A DNA stretch of 64,000 nt from an uncultured Methylococcales bacterium (GTDB lineage Bacteria; Pseudomonadota; Gammaproteobacteria; Methylococcales; Methylomonadaceae). Positions within the stretch are counted from its first letter, which is position 1; the number at the start of each line of letters is the position of its first letter. The position numbers were made by a program, and so were the translations under genes. This document shows, in pieces, positions 52,574 to 61,188 of the stretch. The notes beneath the pieces are model-generated. The model did no database searches and was not told the DNA's origin. It was given only the letters and a program-made list of their open reading frames with translations. The stretch covers positions 1 through 64,000 of the forward strand of contig CAIUVX010000094.1 of NCBI GenBank assembly GCA_903902705.1. The letters run 5' to 3'.

Positions 52574-53464
52574 ATGACTTATCCAACGATTGAATCATTT
52601 GTTCGTAATGCTCCTTTAGCTAGACTGCAACGGCTAGCTGGTACAACAACTAATACTATTCTCGCCAAGTTAGAGGGCAATAATCCAGCAGGTTCAGTGA
52701 AAGACTTGCCTGCATTGAGTATGATTAAACGCGCTGAAGAACGCGGCGAAATTAAAGCAGGCGATTGCTTAATTGAGGCAACTAGCGGCAATACAGGCAT
52801 TGCCTTGGCAATGGTAGCGGCGATTAAAGGTTATAAAATGACCTTAATTATGCCTGACAATATGAGCATGGAACGTATCGCCTCCATGAAAGCCTACGGG
52901 GCTGAGATTATTTTAACCCCCGCTGCTGGCAGTATGGAAGCGGCAATAGATTTAGCACGCGACATGGAAACGGCAGGTAAAGGACGCATTCTGGATCAAT
53001 TCGCTAATCCTGATAATCCACGCGCCCATTATGAAAGTACAGGACCTGAAATTTGGAATGATACCGACGGGCAAGTGACTCATTTTGTCAGTGCAATGGG
53101 TACAACTGGCACGATTATGGGAACGTCGCGCTATTTGAAAGAACAAAATGAGGCGATTCAAATAGTTGGTGTACAGCCCGAAGGTGATGCAAAAATTCCA
53201 GGTATTCGCCGATGGTCTGAAGAATATTTACCAAAGATTTATGAGCCGAATAGAGTGGATCGTATTATGGATATGGATCAACACAGCGCGGAAACCACCA
53301 TGCGGGCGTTAGCGTCTGAAGAAGGTATTTTTGCGGGAGTGTCATCGGGTGGTGCGGTTGCGGCAGCCTTACGATTGTCTAAAGAGGTTGAAAACGCGGT
53401 GATTGTGGTGATTATTTGTGACCGTGGGGATCGCTATTTATCAACGGGCGTATTTCCGAGTTAA
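52574..53464 (+). CDS. cysM: Cysteine synthase B
   Basis: A 296-residue PLP enzyme of the CysM group. The PLP lysine is in G-S-V-K-D-L-P-A. S-G-N-T-G-I-A-L-A-M binds the substrate carboxylate. G-T-T-G-T-I-M-G-T holds the cofactor phosphate. The G-V-Q-P-E-G and G-V-S-S-G-G motifs are also present. It makes cysteine from O-acetylserine and sulfide (or thiosulfate). It ends four bases before the GTG of the fructosamine-kinase-like gene, so the two are probably cotranscribed. Confidence 0.95.
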   Translation: MTYPTIESFVRNAPLARLQRLAGTTTNTILAKLEGNNPAGSVKDLPALSMIKRAEERGEIKAGDCLIEATSGNTGIALAMVAAIKGYKMTLIMPDNMSMERIASMKAYGAEIILTPAAGSMEAAIDLARDMETAGKGRILDQFANPDNPRAHYESTGPEIWNDTDGQVTHFVSAMGTTGTIMGTSRYLKEQNEAIQIVGVQPEGDAKIPGIRRWSEEYLPKIYEPNRVDRIMDMDQHSAETTMRALASEEGIFAGVSSGGAVAAALRLSKEVENAVIVVIICDRGDRYLSTGVFPS

Positions 53465-53468
53465 TCGT

Positions 53469-54359
53469 GTGAACTGGAATAGTATTACAAAAAATATTGT
53501 TGCGGCAACGGGACAGGAGTTTACTGCGCGTTCTGTGCAGCCATTGTTAGGCGGTGACATTAATGCAGCTTTTCGTCTGCAAGATGGACATAGAGACTAT
53601 TTTGTTAAACTTAATCGCCCTGAATTGGCGGCGATGTTTGCGGCTGAATTTGCAGGCTTGCAAGAGTTAGCGGGTACGCAAACCCTGCGTATTCCTAAAC
53701 CAGTGATTTATGGGCAAAGCGACACGCATTCTTTTTTGGTGTTGGAATATCTTGAATTGAGTCGTGCTAGTCCAGCTTCAGAGCGTTTATTAGGGCAACA
53801 ACTCGCTCTTTTACATCAACGAGTGCAACCGTATTTTGGTTGGCATCGTGACAATACTATTGGCAGTACCTTACAGCGTAATACGCAAACAAATGACTGG
53901 GTGAGTTTTTGGCGTGAACAACGTTTAGGCTTTCAATTACAATTAGCGGCAAAAAATGGTTATGGCGGTCGTTTACAAACAGTAGGCGAGCGACTTGGTA
54001 ACGAATTGACCGCATTGTTTGCGGGTTACACGCCATCGCCTTCGTTATTACACGGCGATTTGTGGGCGGGTAATGCTAGTGCTGACAAACAGGGCAATCC
54101 TGTTATTTTTGATCCCGCTTGTTACTATGGCGATAGAGAAGCTGATTTAGCGATGACTGAATTATTCGGTGGTTTTAGTCGAGATTTTTATGCGGCTTAC
54201 GAAGATGTTTGGGCTTTGGATGAAGGTTATAAGGTGAGGAAATTACTTTACAATTTGTATCATATTTTGAACCATCTGAATTTATTTGGCGGCGGTTATT
54301 TACGACAAGCTGAAAATATAATGACTAAGTTGTTGGTGGGAATAGACATCGTTTTATAA
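53469..54359 (+). CDS. Fructosamine kinase family protein
   Basis: A 296-residue kinase of the fructosamine/ketosamine-3-kinase family. N-lobe: L-G-G-D-I-N-A-A-F-R and F-V-K-L-N lysine. Mid segment: N-T-I-G-S-T-L-Q-R-N. Catalytic loop: L-L-H-G-D-L-W-A-G-N. Metal-binding: F-D-P-A-C-Y-Y-G-D-R-E-A-D. Bacterial members phosphorylate glycated amines to repair or use them. In a cell rich in sugar phosphates and formaldehyde this may be protein repair, which is inferred. I start at GTG 53469, four bases after cysM; a longer frame overlaps cysM. Confidence 0.9.
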   Translation: MNWNSITKNIVAATGQEFTARSVQPLLGGDINAAFRLQDGHRDYFVKLNRPELAAMFAAEFAGLQELAGTQTLRIPKPVIYGQSDTHSFLVLEYLELSRASPASERLLGQQLALLHQRVQPYFGWHRDNTIGSTLQRNTQTNDWVSFWREQRLGFQLQLAAKNGYGGRLQTVGERLGNELTALFAGYTPSPSLLHGDLWAGNASADKQGNPVIFDPACYYGDREADLAMTELFGGFSRDFYAAYEDVWALDEGYKVRKLLYNLYHILNHLNLFGGGYLRQAENIMTKLLVGIDIVL

Positions 54360-54698
54360 GAAAATGATTGTATCAAAATAAGTTCATTGTTCTTAGAATA
54401 TCGTCGTTTATGGCTTTCCAAGTAACCCATACAGTGAAAACACACGGTTAAACTTTAAGTGGTGATTCTTAGTAAATAGCATGAAAGCAATTGTTTTATA
54501 AAATATTTGTATTTTGTACTACTCCTGTACTAGCGAGATGCTTTGTTCATTGAGTATTGGGCATTGACATCCGTCCCCTTTCTACTTTACAGTTATGCCC
54601 GCAAAACAAGTTATTTACTTTCATAAAAACCAAAAATATAACGAAGTTTAAGGTAAAAATATAAAACACAAGCGATCGGTTTACCTGAAACGACAGCA
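54360..54698. other. Non-coding spacer upstream of the RuMP operon
   Basis: AT-rich sequence between the fructosamine kinase gene and the promoter at 54699. The minus-strand frame that can be read across 54547-54753 spans the promoter and has no ribosome-binding site, so it is not called. I see nothing else definite. Confidence 0.5.
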
Positions 54699-54726
54699 TT
54701 GATAATGCTAAGGTATCGCTTATAAT
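54699..54726 (+). promoter_or_regulatory. Sigma-70 promoter of the RuMP operon
   Basis: ttgata (54699-54704), a 16-base spacer and a consensus tataat (54721-54726). Transcription would start near 54733, giving an untranslated leader of about 190 bases before the first gene. The match to consensus (5/6 and 6/6) is the best I see in the window. Confidence 0.7.
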
Positions 54727-54732
54727 GCAAAC

Positions 54733-54921
54733 ACTTCTATTTGGAAGAAGCACTGAGAGTTAGCGGTGCTATACGAACGCAGAGTGAATGTCAGACTGAA
54801 ATGGCTTACCATGTCAGCAGTTTGCGTTGAAGCGTTTAGAGAATCATAGGCTACTTTAGCTATGAAACTCATAACTATGTAGTCAAAATTAAACTAATTA
54901 TAACCCTTCGGAGCATTTATC
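54733..54921 (+). promoter_or_regulatory. Long 5' leader of the RuMP operon
   Basis: About 190 untranslated bases between the predicted start of transcription and hxlA. It contains short stems such as agcac..ggtgct (54750-54771) and a cttct..agaag arm pair at 54732-54749. It does not match a riboswitch class I can name. cggag precedes the hxlA ATG. Confidence 0.4.
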
Positions 54922-55563
54922 ATGGCAAGACCGTTAATACAAATGGCATTAGATTCATTGGATTTCGACGCAACAGTAAACCTTGCTACCTTAGTAGCAC
55001 CTCATGTTGACATTTTCGAAATCGGAACTCCTTGTATCAAACACAACGGCGTTAACTTAGTTAAAGAACTAAGAGCAAGATTCCCAAACCACCTTTTGTT
55101 AGTTGACTTAAAAACAATGGATGCGGGCGAGTATGAAGCAACACCTTTCTACGCAGCGGGTGCTGATATTTGTACCGTTTTGGGCGTATCTGGTCTTGCG
55201 ACTTGTGTAGGCGTTATTAAAGCTGCCAACGCACACGGTGCAGAAGCTCAAATTGACTTGATTAACGTTGAAGATAAAGTAGCTTGTGCGCGTGCAACTG
55301 TTGAAGCTGGTGCTCAAATTATGGGTATTCACACAGGTCTGGACGCACAAGCGGCTGGTCACACTCCTTTTGCTGACTTAAATGCGATTGCTGCATTAGG
55401 TTTACCTGTTAGAATTTCAGTTGCTGGCGGCATCAAAGCATCAACTGTTCAAGACGTAGTCAGAGCAGGCGCAAACATTATCGTTGTGGGTGCAGCAATT
55501 TATGGTGCAGCTTCTCCTGCTGACGCAGCGCGTGAAATTCGCGAATTGGTTGACGCTGTATAG
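54922..55563 (+). CDS. hxlA: 3-hexulose-6-phosphate synthase
   Basis: A 213-residue enzyme (Hps) that condenses formaldehyde with ribulose 5-phosphate to give 3-hexulose 6-phosphate, the first step of the RuMP cycle. It belongs to the OMP-decarboxylase suprafamily. Motifs: M-A-L-D-S-L-D near the start, E-I-G-T-P-C-I-K, the D-L-K-T-M-D-A-G catalytic block (Asp-Lys-Asp), G-I-H-T-G-L-D and V-A-G-G-I-K plus I-I-V-V-G-A-A-I for phosphate binding. Length is typical. It opens the operon behind a strong promoter and is followed by hxlB after 11 bases. Confidence 0.97.
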   Translation: MARPLIQMALDSLDFDATVNLATLVAPHVDIFEIGTPCIKHNGVNLVKELRARFPNHLLLVDLKTMDAGEYEATPFYAAGADICTVLGVSGLATCVGVIKAANAHGAEAQIDLINVEDKVACARATVEAGAQIMGIHTGLDAQAAGHTPFADLNAIAALGLPVRISVAGGIKASTVQDVVRAGANIIVVGAAIYGAASPADAAREIRELVDAV

Positions 55564-55574
55564 AGGCAGAAACC

Positions 55575-56108
55575 ATGCATCAGCAACTTATCTTAGATAA
55601 AATCACAAGTATTTTAACGGCTACCGATGATTCTTATGATGAAAAGCTAGTTGAAATGCTTGATAAAGCCAAGCGTATTTTTATCGCAGGTGCTGGGCGT
55701 TCCAAGTTAGTTGGCAACTTTTTTGCTATGCGATTAGTACATGGCGGTTACGATGTCAGCGTAGTTGGCGAAATTGTAACGCCGAGTATTAAAGCAGGTG
55801 ATTTATTGATCATTATCTCAGGTTCTGGAGAAACTGAGCAATTGATAGCGTTCACTAAAAATGCTAAAAAAATCGGTGCTAACATCGTGTTAATCTCTGC
55901 GAAAGCCAGTTCAACTATTGGTGATATGGCCGATGGTGTTTTCCAAATTGGACAACAAGAACTGTATGGTAAAGTTGTGGGAATGCCGATGGGGACTGTG
56001 TTTGAACTGTCCACGCTGTGCTTTTTGGAAGCCTTAATCTCACACATAATATGGGAAAAAGGAATTCCTGAAGAAATAATGAGAGAAAGACACGCTAACT
56101 TAGAGTAA
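55575..56108 (+). CDS. hxlB: 6-phospho-3-hexuloisomerase
   Basis: A 177-residue SIS-domain isomerase (Phi) that converts 3-hexulose 6-phosphate to fructose 6-phosphate, the second RuMP step. G-A-G-R-S at residue 40, V-G-E-I-V-T-P-S, I-S-G-S-G-E-T-E and the M-G-T-V-F-E-L-S segment with the active-site Glu are as in the family. It directly follows hxlA. A hairpin (cgagtgg 56120-56126, ccactcg 56133-56139) lies just after its stop and may stabilise or partly terminate the hxlAB message. Confidence 0.97.
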   Translation: MHQQLILDKITSILTATDDSYDEKLVEMLDKAKRIFIAGAGRSKLVGNFFAMRLVHGGYDVSVVGEIVTPSIKAGDLLIIISGSGETEQLIAFTKNAKKIGANIVLISAKASSTIGDMADGVFQIGQQELYGKVVGMPMGTVFELSTLCFLEALISHIIWEKGIPEEIMRERHANLE

Positions 56109-56119
56109 CACTTTAGGGG

Positions 56120-56139
56120 CGAGTGGTGATAGCCACTCG
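56120..56139 (+). other. Hairpin after hxlB
   Basis: A 7-bp perfect stem (cgagtgg / ccactcg) with a six-base loop, 12 bases after the hxlB stop. The following ttctctag is a weak U tract, so this could be an attenuator or a 3' stabiliser and not a full stop. Differential expression of hxlAB and tkt would fit. Confidence 0.45.
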
Positions 56140-56239
56140 TTCTCTAGCTTTGTTTATAATATCAAAGAACAACTGTGACCAAATCGATAAAATTGATGAG
56201 AGTCACTCACTAGAATTTACTAATCAGTAGGAGAAAAAT

Positions 56240-58234
56240 ATGACTTTGCGCCGAGAACTAGCGAACGCCATACGCGCTTTAAGCATGGATGCAGTACAGA
56301 AAGCAAACTCAGGACACCCAGGCGCGCCTATGGGTATGGCGGACATCGCCGAAGTCCTGTGGAACGACTACATGAGACACAACCCAACTAACCCAAAATG
56401 GTCAAATCGTGATCGGTTTGTGTTGTCCAATGGTCATGGTTCAATGTTGATTTATTCATTATTGCACCTGACAGGTTATGATCTTTCTATCGAAGATTTA
56501 AAACAATTTCGCCAACTGCATTCCAGAACCGCTGGGCATCCTGAATACGGTTACGCACCTGGTGTAGAAACGACTACAGGACCTTTAGGTCAAGGCATTA
56601 CCAATGCAGTCGGCATGGCAATCGCTGAAAAAGCATTAGCTGCGCAATTCAACAGAGATGGACATAAAATTGTTGATCATCACACCTATGTATTCTTAGG
56701 TGATGGTTGCTTAATGGAAGGTATCTCTCATGAAGCCTGTTCATTAGCTGGCACATTAGGACTAGGAAATCTGGTTGCATTCTGGGATGACAACGGTATT
56801 TCTATTGATGGTCACGTTGACGGCTGGTTTACTGATAATACCCCGCAACGATTTGAAGCCTATGGCTGGCACGTTATTGCTGACGTTGATGGTCATGATC
56901 CTGTTGCCATCTCTAAAGCTGTAAAAATGGCGAAAGCCATGACTGATCAGCCTACTATGATTTGCTGCAAAACTACTATTGGTTTTGGTTCACCGAACAA
57001 AGCAGGCTCTCATGCTTGTCATGGTGCGGCTTTAGGTCAAGACGAAATTAACTTAACTAAAGCGGCATTAGGCTGGGATCACGAAGCGTTCATCGTTCCA
57101 GAAAATGTATATGCAGGTTGGGATGCTAAAGCAAAAGGTGCTAAAGCAGAAGCAGAATGGAATGAAAAATTCGCAGCTTATCAAGCAGCACATCCTGAAT
57201 TAGCGGCTGAATACGAACGTCGTATGGCGGGTGATTTGCCTGCAACATGGGCAGCCGATGCTGACGCATTTGTAGCAGCAGTCAATGCAGAAGCAAAAAC
57301 CACTGCAACTCGCTTGTCATCATTAGCAGCTATTGAAGGGTTCGCGAACTTACTACCAGAAATTTTTGGTGGTTCTGCTGACTTAGGTTGTTCTAATATG
57401 ACCGAGTGGAAAGGTTATAAGCCAATGCGTGCTGATAAACCTGATGCCAACTACATCAATTATGGTGTGCGTGAATTTGGTATGTCTGCCATCATGAACG
57501 GCTTGGCTCTGCATGGCGGTGTAATTCCATTTGGTGCAACTTTCTTGATGTTCTCAGAGTATGCGCGTAATGCGTTACGCATGGCATCATTGATGAAAAT
57601 TCGTTCAATTTTCGTTTATACCCATGATTCTATCGGTCTAGGCGAAGATGGTCCAACTCATCAACCTGTTGAGCAAACGGCTACCTTGCGTTTAATTCCA
57701 GGTATGCAAGTGTGGAGACCCTGTGATGCGGTAGAAACAACTGTTTCTTGGAAAGCAGCGATTGAACGTCAAGACGGTCCTTCTGTGTTAGTTTTCTCAC
57801 GTCAAAATCTGCCACATGTACCACGCACAGAAGCGCAAATTGCAGCGATTTATCGTGGTGGCTATGTGTTGAAAGACACTGATGGTCAAGCTGATGCGAT
57901 TATCATTGCGACAGGTTCTGAAGTTGAATTGGCATTAAAAGCAGCAGATGAACTCGCGGCAAAAGGCAAAAAAATCCGTGTTGTTTCTATGCCTTCTACC
58001 AATATTTTTGATGCACAAGATGCAGCTTACCGCGAATCTGTATTGCCAGCGGCTGTCACACAGCGTGTAGCAGTAGAAGCAGGTGTAACTGATCTGTGGT
58101 GGAAATATGTTGGCACCAACGGCAAAATCGTAGGTCTTGATCGTTTTGGCGAATCAGCACCTGCACCCGCACTGTTCAAAGAGTTCGGCTTCACCGTTGA
58201 GAATGTAGTCAAAAACGTAGAAGCGGTACTTTAA
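56240..58234 (+). CDS. tkt: Transketolase
   Basis: A 664-residue thiamine-diphosphate enzyme that moves two-carbon units between sugar phosphates and regenerates ribulose 5-phosphate for the RuMP cycle. Motifs: [18 protein letters not shown], the G-D-G-C-L-M-E-G cofactor-binding motif, D-D-N-G-I-S-I-D, then the C-terminal domains with [14 protein letters not shown] and the closing domain. aggag precedes the ATG. It lies between hxlB and the repeat-protein genes on the same strand. Confidence 0.97.
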   Translation: MTLRRELANAIRALSMDAVQKANSGHPGAPMGMADIAEVLWNDYMRHNPTNPKWSNRDRFVLSNGHGSMLIYSLLHLTGYDLSIEDLKQFRQLHSRTAGHPEYGYAPGVETTTGPLGQGITNAVGMAIAEKALAAQFNRDGHKIVDHHTYVFLGDGCLMEGISHEACSLAGTLGLGNLVAFWDDNGISIDGHVDGWFTDNTPQRFEAYGWHVIADVDGHDPVAISKAVKMAKAMTDQPTMICCKTTIGFGSPNKAGSHACHGAALGQDEINLTKAALGWDHEAFIVPENVYAGWDAKAKGAKAEAEWNEKFAAYQAAHPELAAEYERRMAGDLPATWAADADAFVAAVNAEAKTTATRLSSLAAIEGFANLLPEIFGGSADLGCSNMTEWKGYKPMRADKPDANYINYGVREFGMSAIMNGLALHGGVIPFGATFLMFSEYARNALRMASLMKIRSIFVYTHDSIGLGEDGPTHQPVEQTATLRLIPGMQVWRPCDAVETTVSWKAAIERQDGPSVLVFSRQNLPHVPRTEAQIAAIYRGGYVLKDTDGQADAIIIATGSEVELALKAADELAAKGKKIRVVSMPSTNIFDAQDAAYRESVLPAAVTQRVAVEAGVTDLWWKYVGTNGKIVGLDRFGESAPAPALFKEFGFTVENVVKNVEAVL

Positions 58235-58349
58235 TTCTAAAACGATAATAAACTTGGAACGAGACACCTCTAAACTTTAGATGCGGCTGTCGCTAGCCGA
58301 CATCCTGTCGGGGGTCTCGAACCACTTCTTCCGACTCATAGGTGAACGC

Positions 58350-59060
58350 GTGAACAAGAATAATTTGACGAAAGGTCTATTTACAGCGTTGCTGCTAGTC
58401 AGCAGCGTGGTAAGTGCAGACGAAAAATACCCAGCAGCAGACTTCCAGCCTTCGGTTGTTTATCAAAGCGATGCCGTTAAAAATGGCTCATCAACTCAAA
58501 CAGCAGTTAAAGCGGCAGCACCAGTGACTGCTCAGGCAAGTCACGAAGTAGATTCAAAATATCCAGCAGCTGATTTCCAGCCTAAGGTTCTTTATACTGA
58601 TGATAAGTATCAGCACAATAAAGCATTGCCAGCAAGTGCATCTAAAAATGTAAGCGTCTCTTCCGTCACAGAAGAAGCTACAGTTGAAAGCACAGTCAGT
58701 GTTGAGAAAAAGAAAGAAGACTCCAGTGTGACTTACTTACTTGGTTTAGTTGGTTTAGGCGCGGTAGGTTTTTTCTTATTCAGAAAACAAACAACTCCTG
58801 CACCTACTAAAGCTAAAACAGCCAGTATTGCTCCTGCAAGTAGCAAAACTGCTGCAACAACAGGTGTTGGTAAATATATCAACAAAGTGTCTGGCACAGG
58901 CGTTTCTCGCTATGTAGATCAACAAGTTAAAACTGAAAAATCAGCCACTGGTGTTGCTAAATATGTTGCACAACAAACATTAGCTGAGAAAGCAAGAGCC
59001 GCAGAAGAAGCAGAAAAAAAAGCGACAGGCGTTGAAAAATATATGCGTAATCGGGGGTAA
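58350..59060 (+). CDS. Membrane-anchored GVxKY-repeat protein of the RuMP operon
   Basis: A 236-residue protein with no family I know. Residues 1-23 are a signal peptide (cleavage after V-S-A). The exported part has two copies of K-Y-P-A-A-D-F-Q-P (26-34, 70-78), each followed by a V-x-Y strand. Residues 127-145 are a membrane helix followed by R-K, so the C-terminal tail should face the cytoplasm. That tail holds four G-V-x-[KR]-Y motifs (172-176, 184-188, 201-205, 227-231) in Ala/Thr/Lys-rich, probably disordered sequence. The next gene encodes a soluble protein made of the same motif. The GTG start has aggtga upstream; the longer frame from 58281 is unsupported. I infer that it ties a cytoplasmic assembly to the inner membrane. 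Confidence 0.75.
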   Translation: MNKNNLTKGLFTALLLVSSVVSADEKYPAADFQPSVVYQSDAVKNGSSTQTAVKAAAPVTAQASHEVDSKYPAADFQPKVLYTDDKYQHNKALPASASKNVSVSSVTEEATVESTVSVEKKKEDSSVTYLLGLVGLGAVGFFLFRKQTTPAPTKAKTASIAPASSKTAATTGVGKYINKVSGTGVSRYVDQQVKTEKSATGVAKYVAQQTLAEKARAAEEAEKKATGVEKYMRNRG

Positions 59061-59063
59061 ACA

Positions 59064-60014
59064 ATGAGCCAGAATTCCTTGAACAGTTCATTTTTATCTG
59101 CTGTTGCAGCGTTTTTTTCGTTTGGAACTGAAGCAAAATCTCAAACAGAGAGTATGTATCGCGTTTGTGCGGGTGACCCCGACGGACTTAGTGGCGTAGA
59201 AAAATATCTGCAAAGCCAAGAAGCGTTGTTAGCAAGACAAAAGGCTGAGCAATTGGAAAAACTGGCAGCCCAAGCCGCAGCTATTGCAGCTCAAGCATCA
59301 GCTAGTGGTGTTGCGAAGTATCTTGCAGAGCAACCAACGCTGACCAGCGTGGAGCGTTACGCACTTAGACAAGCGATTGCTGACAAACAAGCACAGAAAG
59401 ATAACCCAGCAACTAGCGTGGGTGGAGTAACAGGTGTTGATAAGTACTTGAAAGGGTTGAAATCAGCACCTGTATTAAGTGGCGTTGAAAAATACTTAAG
59501 ACATCAAGACAGCTTACCCCAACCTAGTAAAGTTGCTAAATACATGGCAAAACAAGCTCTGATGGCTAAGCAAGGTAAATCAGGATCAGCGATTGTCCAG
59601 ATTGAAGCAACAGGTGTCGCTAGATACTTACAGCATCAAGCCAGTTTACCGCAGCCAACTAAAGTTGCCAGATATATGGCAAAGCAATCTGCTTTAGCGG
59701 CATTGCAAGTTAAGTCTATAGTTGTTGAAGTGCAACCAACGGGTGTTGCCAAATATTTACAGCATCAAGACAGTCTACCGCAGCCAAGTCGAGTCGCTAA
59801 ATATATGGCAAGACAGGCTTTATTAGATGCGCAACAGGCAAAGCCAATCTCTGTGAAACGTAGTGACACAGGTGTTGATAAATATGTGAAACATCAAGAC
59901 GAGTTACCACAACCTAGTCGCGTAGCCAAGTATTTAGCAAGACAGGCATTAGCAGAACAACAAAAAGTAGACGCTGAGACTAGCGTTGAAAGATATATGC
60001 GTCATCAAGGTTGA
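59064..60014 (+). CDS. Soluble GVxKY-repeat protein of the RuMP operon
   Basis: A 316-residue, Ala/Gln/Lys-rich protein. It carries 13 copies of [GSKR]-V-[AED]-[KR]-Y, at residues 44, 82, 95, 124, 140, 156, 184, 200, 227, 243, 270, 286 and 307. From residue 140 the motifs form four tandem modules of 43-44 residues: G-V-x-[KR]-Y-[LV]-x-H-Q, L-P-Q-P-[ST], [KR]-V-A-[KR]-Y-[ML]-A-[KR]-Q, then a variable spacer. No catalytic domain, signal peptide or clear membrane helix is present, although residues 10-20 are hydrophobic. It starts three bases after the stop of the anchored partner and is followed by transaldolase. Evenly spaced identical short motifs are what is seen in multivalent scaffolds such as CsoS2 or EPYC1. 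A scaffold for RuMP enzymes is my inference. Confidence 0.75.
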   Translation: MSQNSLNSSFLSAVAAFFSFGTEAKSQTESMYRVCAGDPDGLSGVEKYLQSQEALLARQKAEQLEKLAAQAAAIAAQASASGVAKYLAEQPTLTSVERYALRQAIADKQAQKDNPATSVGGVTGVDKYLKGLKSAPVLSGVEKYLRHQDSLPQPSKVAKYMAKQALMAKQGKSGSAIVQIEATGVARYLQHQASLPQPTKVARYMAKQSALAALQVKSIVVEVQPTGVAKYLQHQDSLPQPSRVAKYMARQALLDAQQAKPISVKRSDTGVDKYVKHQDELPQPSRVAKYLARQALAEQQKVDAETSVERYMRHQG

Positions 60015-60108
60015 TGACGCAGTTACTTTTGTAGGTTTGTGAGTTGCTTCATGACGATTGTAGTTGCAATCCTATCAATTTTTTAAAATAACCATAAAGG
60101 TACCATTC

Positions 60109-61095
60109 ATGGCGCAAAACTTACTTGAACAACTGAAAGCAATGACTGTTGTTGTCGCTGACACAGGCGATATTGAAGCGATCGAAAAATTTACACCGCG
60201 TGATGCGACTACTAATCCATCACTGATTACCGCAGCATCACAAATGCCGCAATACCAAGCAATTGTTGACGATACCTTAAAAGCGGCGCGAGCAACTTTA
60301 GGCGCGGCGGCATCAGCTGCTGACGTAGTTTCTTTAGCTTTTGATCGTTTAGCTGTTTCTTTCGGCTTAAAAATTCTGGAAATTATTCCAGGTCGTGTAT
60401 CAACTGAAGTTGATGCAAGATTATCATTCGACACTGATGCAACTATTGCTAAAGGTCGTGATTTAATTGCTCAATACGAAGCGGCTGGCGTTGCTCGTGA
60501 CCGTGTATTAATCAAAATTGCAGCAACGTGGGAAGGTATCCAAGCGGCAGCGGTTTTAGAAAAAGAAGGCATCCACTGCAACCTGACATTATTGTTCGGC
60601 TTGCACCAAGCGGTTGCTTGTGCTGAAAACGGCATCACATTGATTTCTCCTTTCGTTGGTCGTATTTTAGACTGGTACAAAAAAGACACAGGTCGTGATT
60701 CTTACGCCCCTGCTGAAGATCCAGGTGTAGTATCAGTCACCGAAATTTATAACTACTACAAAAAATTTGGTTACAACACCGAAGTAATGGGTGCTAGCTT
60801 CCGCAATGTTGGTGAGATCACCGAATTAGCAGGTAGTGATTTATTGACTATCGCACCTTCTTTGCTAGCTGAGTTACAAGCGACTGAAGGTGAATTACCA
60901 CGTCGTTTAGACCCAGCAAACGCTGCTACGCTAGAAATTGAAAAATTATCAATCGACAAAGCCACTTTTGATAGTATGCACGCGGTAAACCGTATGGCAA
61001 CTGATAAATTAGCTGAAGGTATTGATGGTTTTTCTAAAGCATTGGTATCACTAGAAGAATTACTTGCTGATCGTTTAGCTAGCTTAGAAGCTTAA
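60109..61095 (+). CDS. tal: Transaldolase
   Basis: A 328-residue class I aldolase-type transaldolase (TalB group). It moves a dihydroxyacetone unit between sedoheptulose 7-phosphate or fructose 6-phosphate and acceptors in the regenerating part of the RuMP cycle. The Schiff-base lysine is in [22 protein letters not shown] lies near residue 30, and N-L-T-L-L-F-G and F-V-G-R-I-L-D-W also match. The ATG at 60109 has aaagg upstream. The reading frame extends to 60064, but the extra residues are not typical of the family. Confidence 0.96.
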   Translation: MAQNLLEQLKAMTVVVADTGDIEAIEKFTPRDATTNPSLITAASQMPQYQAIVDDTLKAARATLGAAASAADVVSLAFDRLAVSFGLKILEIIPGRVSTEVDARLSFDTDATIAKGRDLIAQYEAAGVARDRVLIKIAATWEGIQAAAVLEKEGIHCNLTLLFGLHQAVACAENGITLISPFVGRILDWYKKDTGRDSYAPAEDPGVVSVTEIYNYYKKFGYNTEVMGASFRNVGEITELAGSDLLTIAPSLLAELQATEGELPRRLDPANAATLEIEKLSIDKATFDSMHAVNRMATDKLAEGIDGFSKALVSLEELLADRLASLEA

Positions 61096-61160
61096 GTTAT
61101 TAATGATAGCCTCTAGGCTATAGATACTTCGGTATCGATAGTCTGGAGGCTTTCGCTTTT
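61096..61160 (+). other. Long UUCG-loop hairpin between tal and fba
   Basis: Positions 61108-61151 can fold into an imperfect stem of about 19 bp (arms gcctctaggctatagatac and gtatcgatagtctggaggc) capped by a c(ttcg)g tetraloop, one of the most stable RNA loops. tttcgctttt follows, a weak terminator-like tract. It could end part of the transcripts after tal or protect them from decay. Confidence 0.6.
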
Positions 61161-61188
61161 GTAATAGATAGAAACAGGATTACTCTCC

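Noticed and set aside
54547-54753. Minus-strand 68-codon frame upstream of hxlA
   Set aside because: It crosses the predicted operon promoter, has no ribosome-binding site and shows no family features.
58281-58349. Longer start for the anchored repeat protein
   Set aside because: The extra 23 residues are repeat-derived, would hide the signal peptide, and the GTG at 58350 has its own ribosome-binding site.
59064-60014. Treating the repeats as a DNA-level tandem array or CRISPR-like locus
   Set aside because: The regularity is at protein level (43-44 codons per module) with variable bases and no identical spacers or repeats; no CRISPR array is present in the window.
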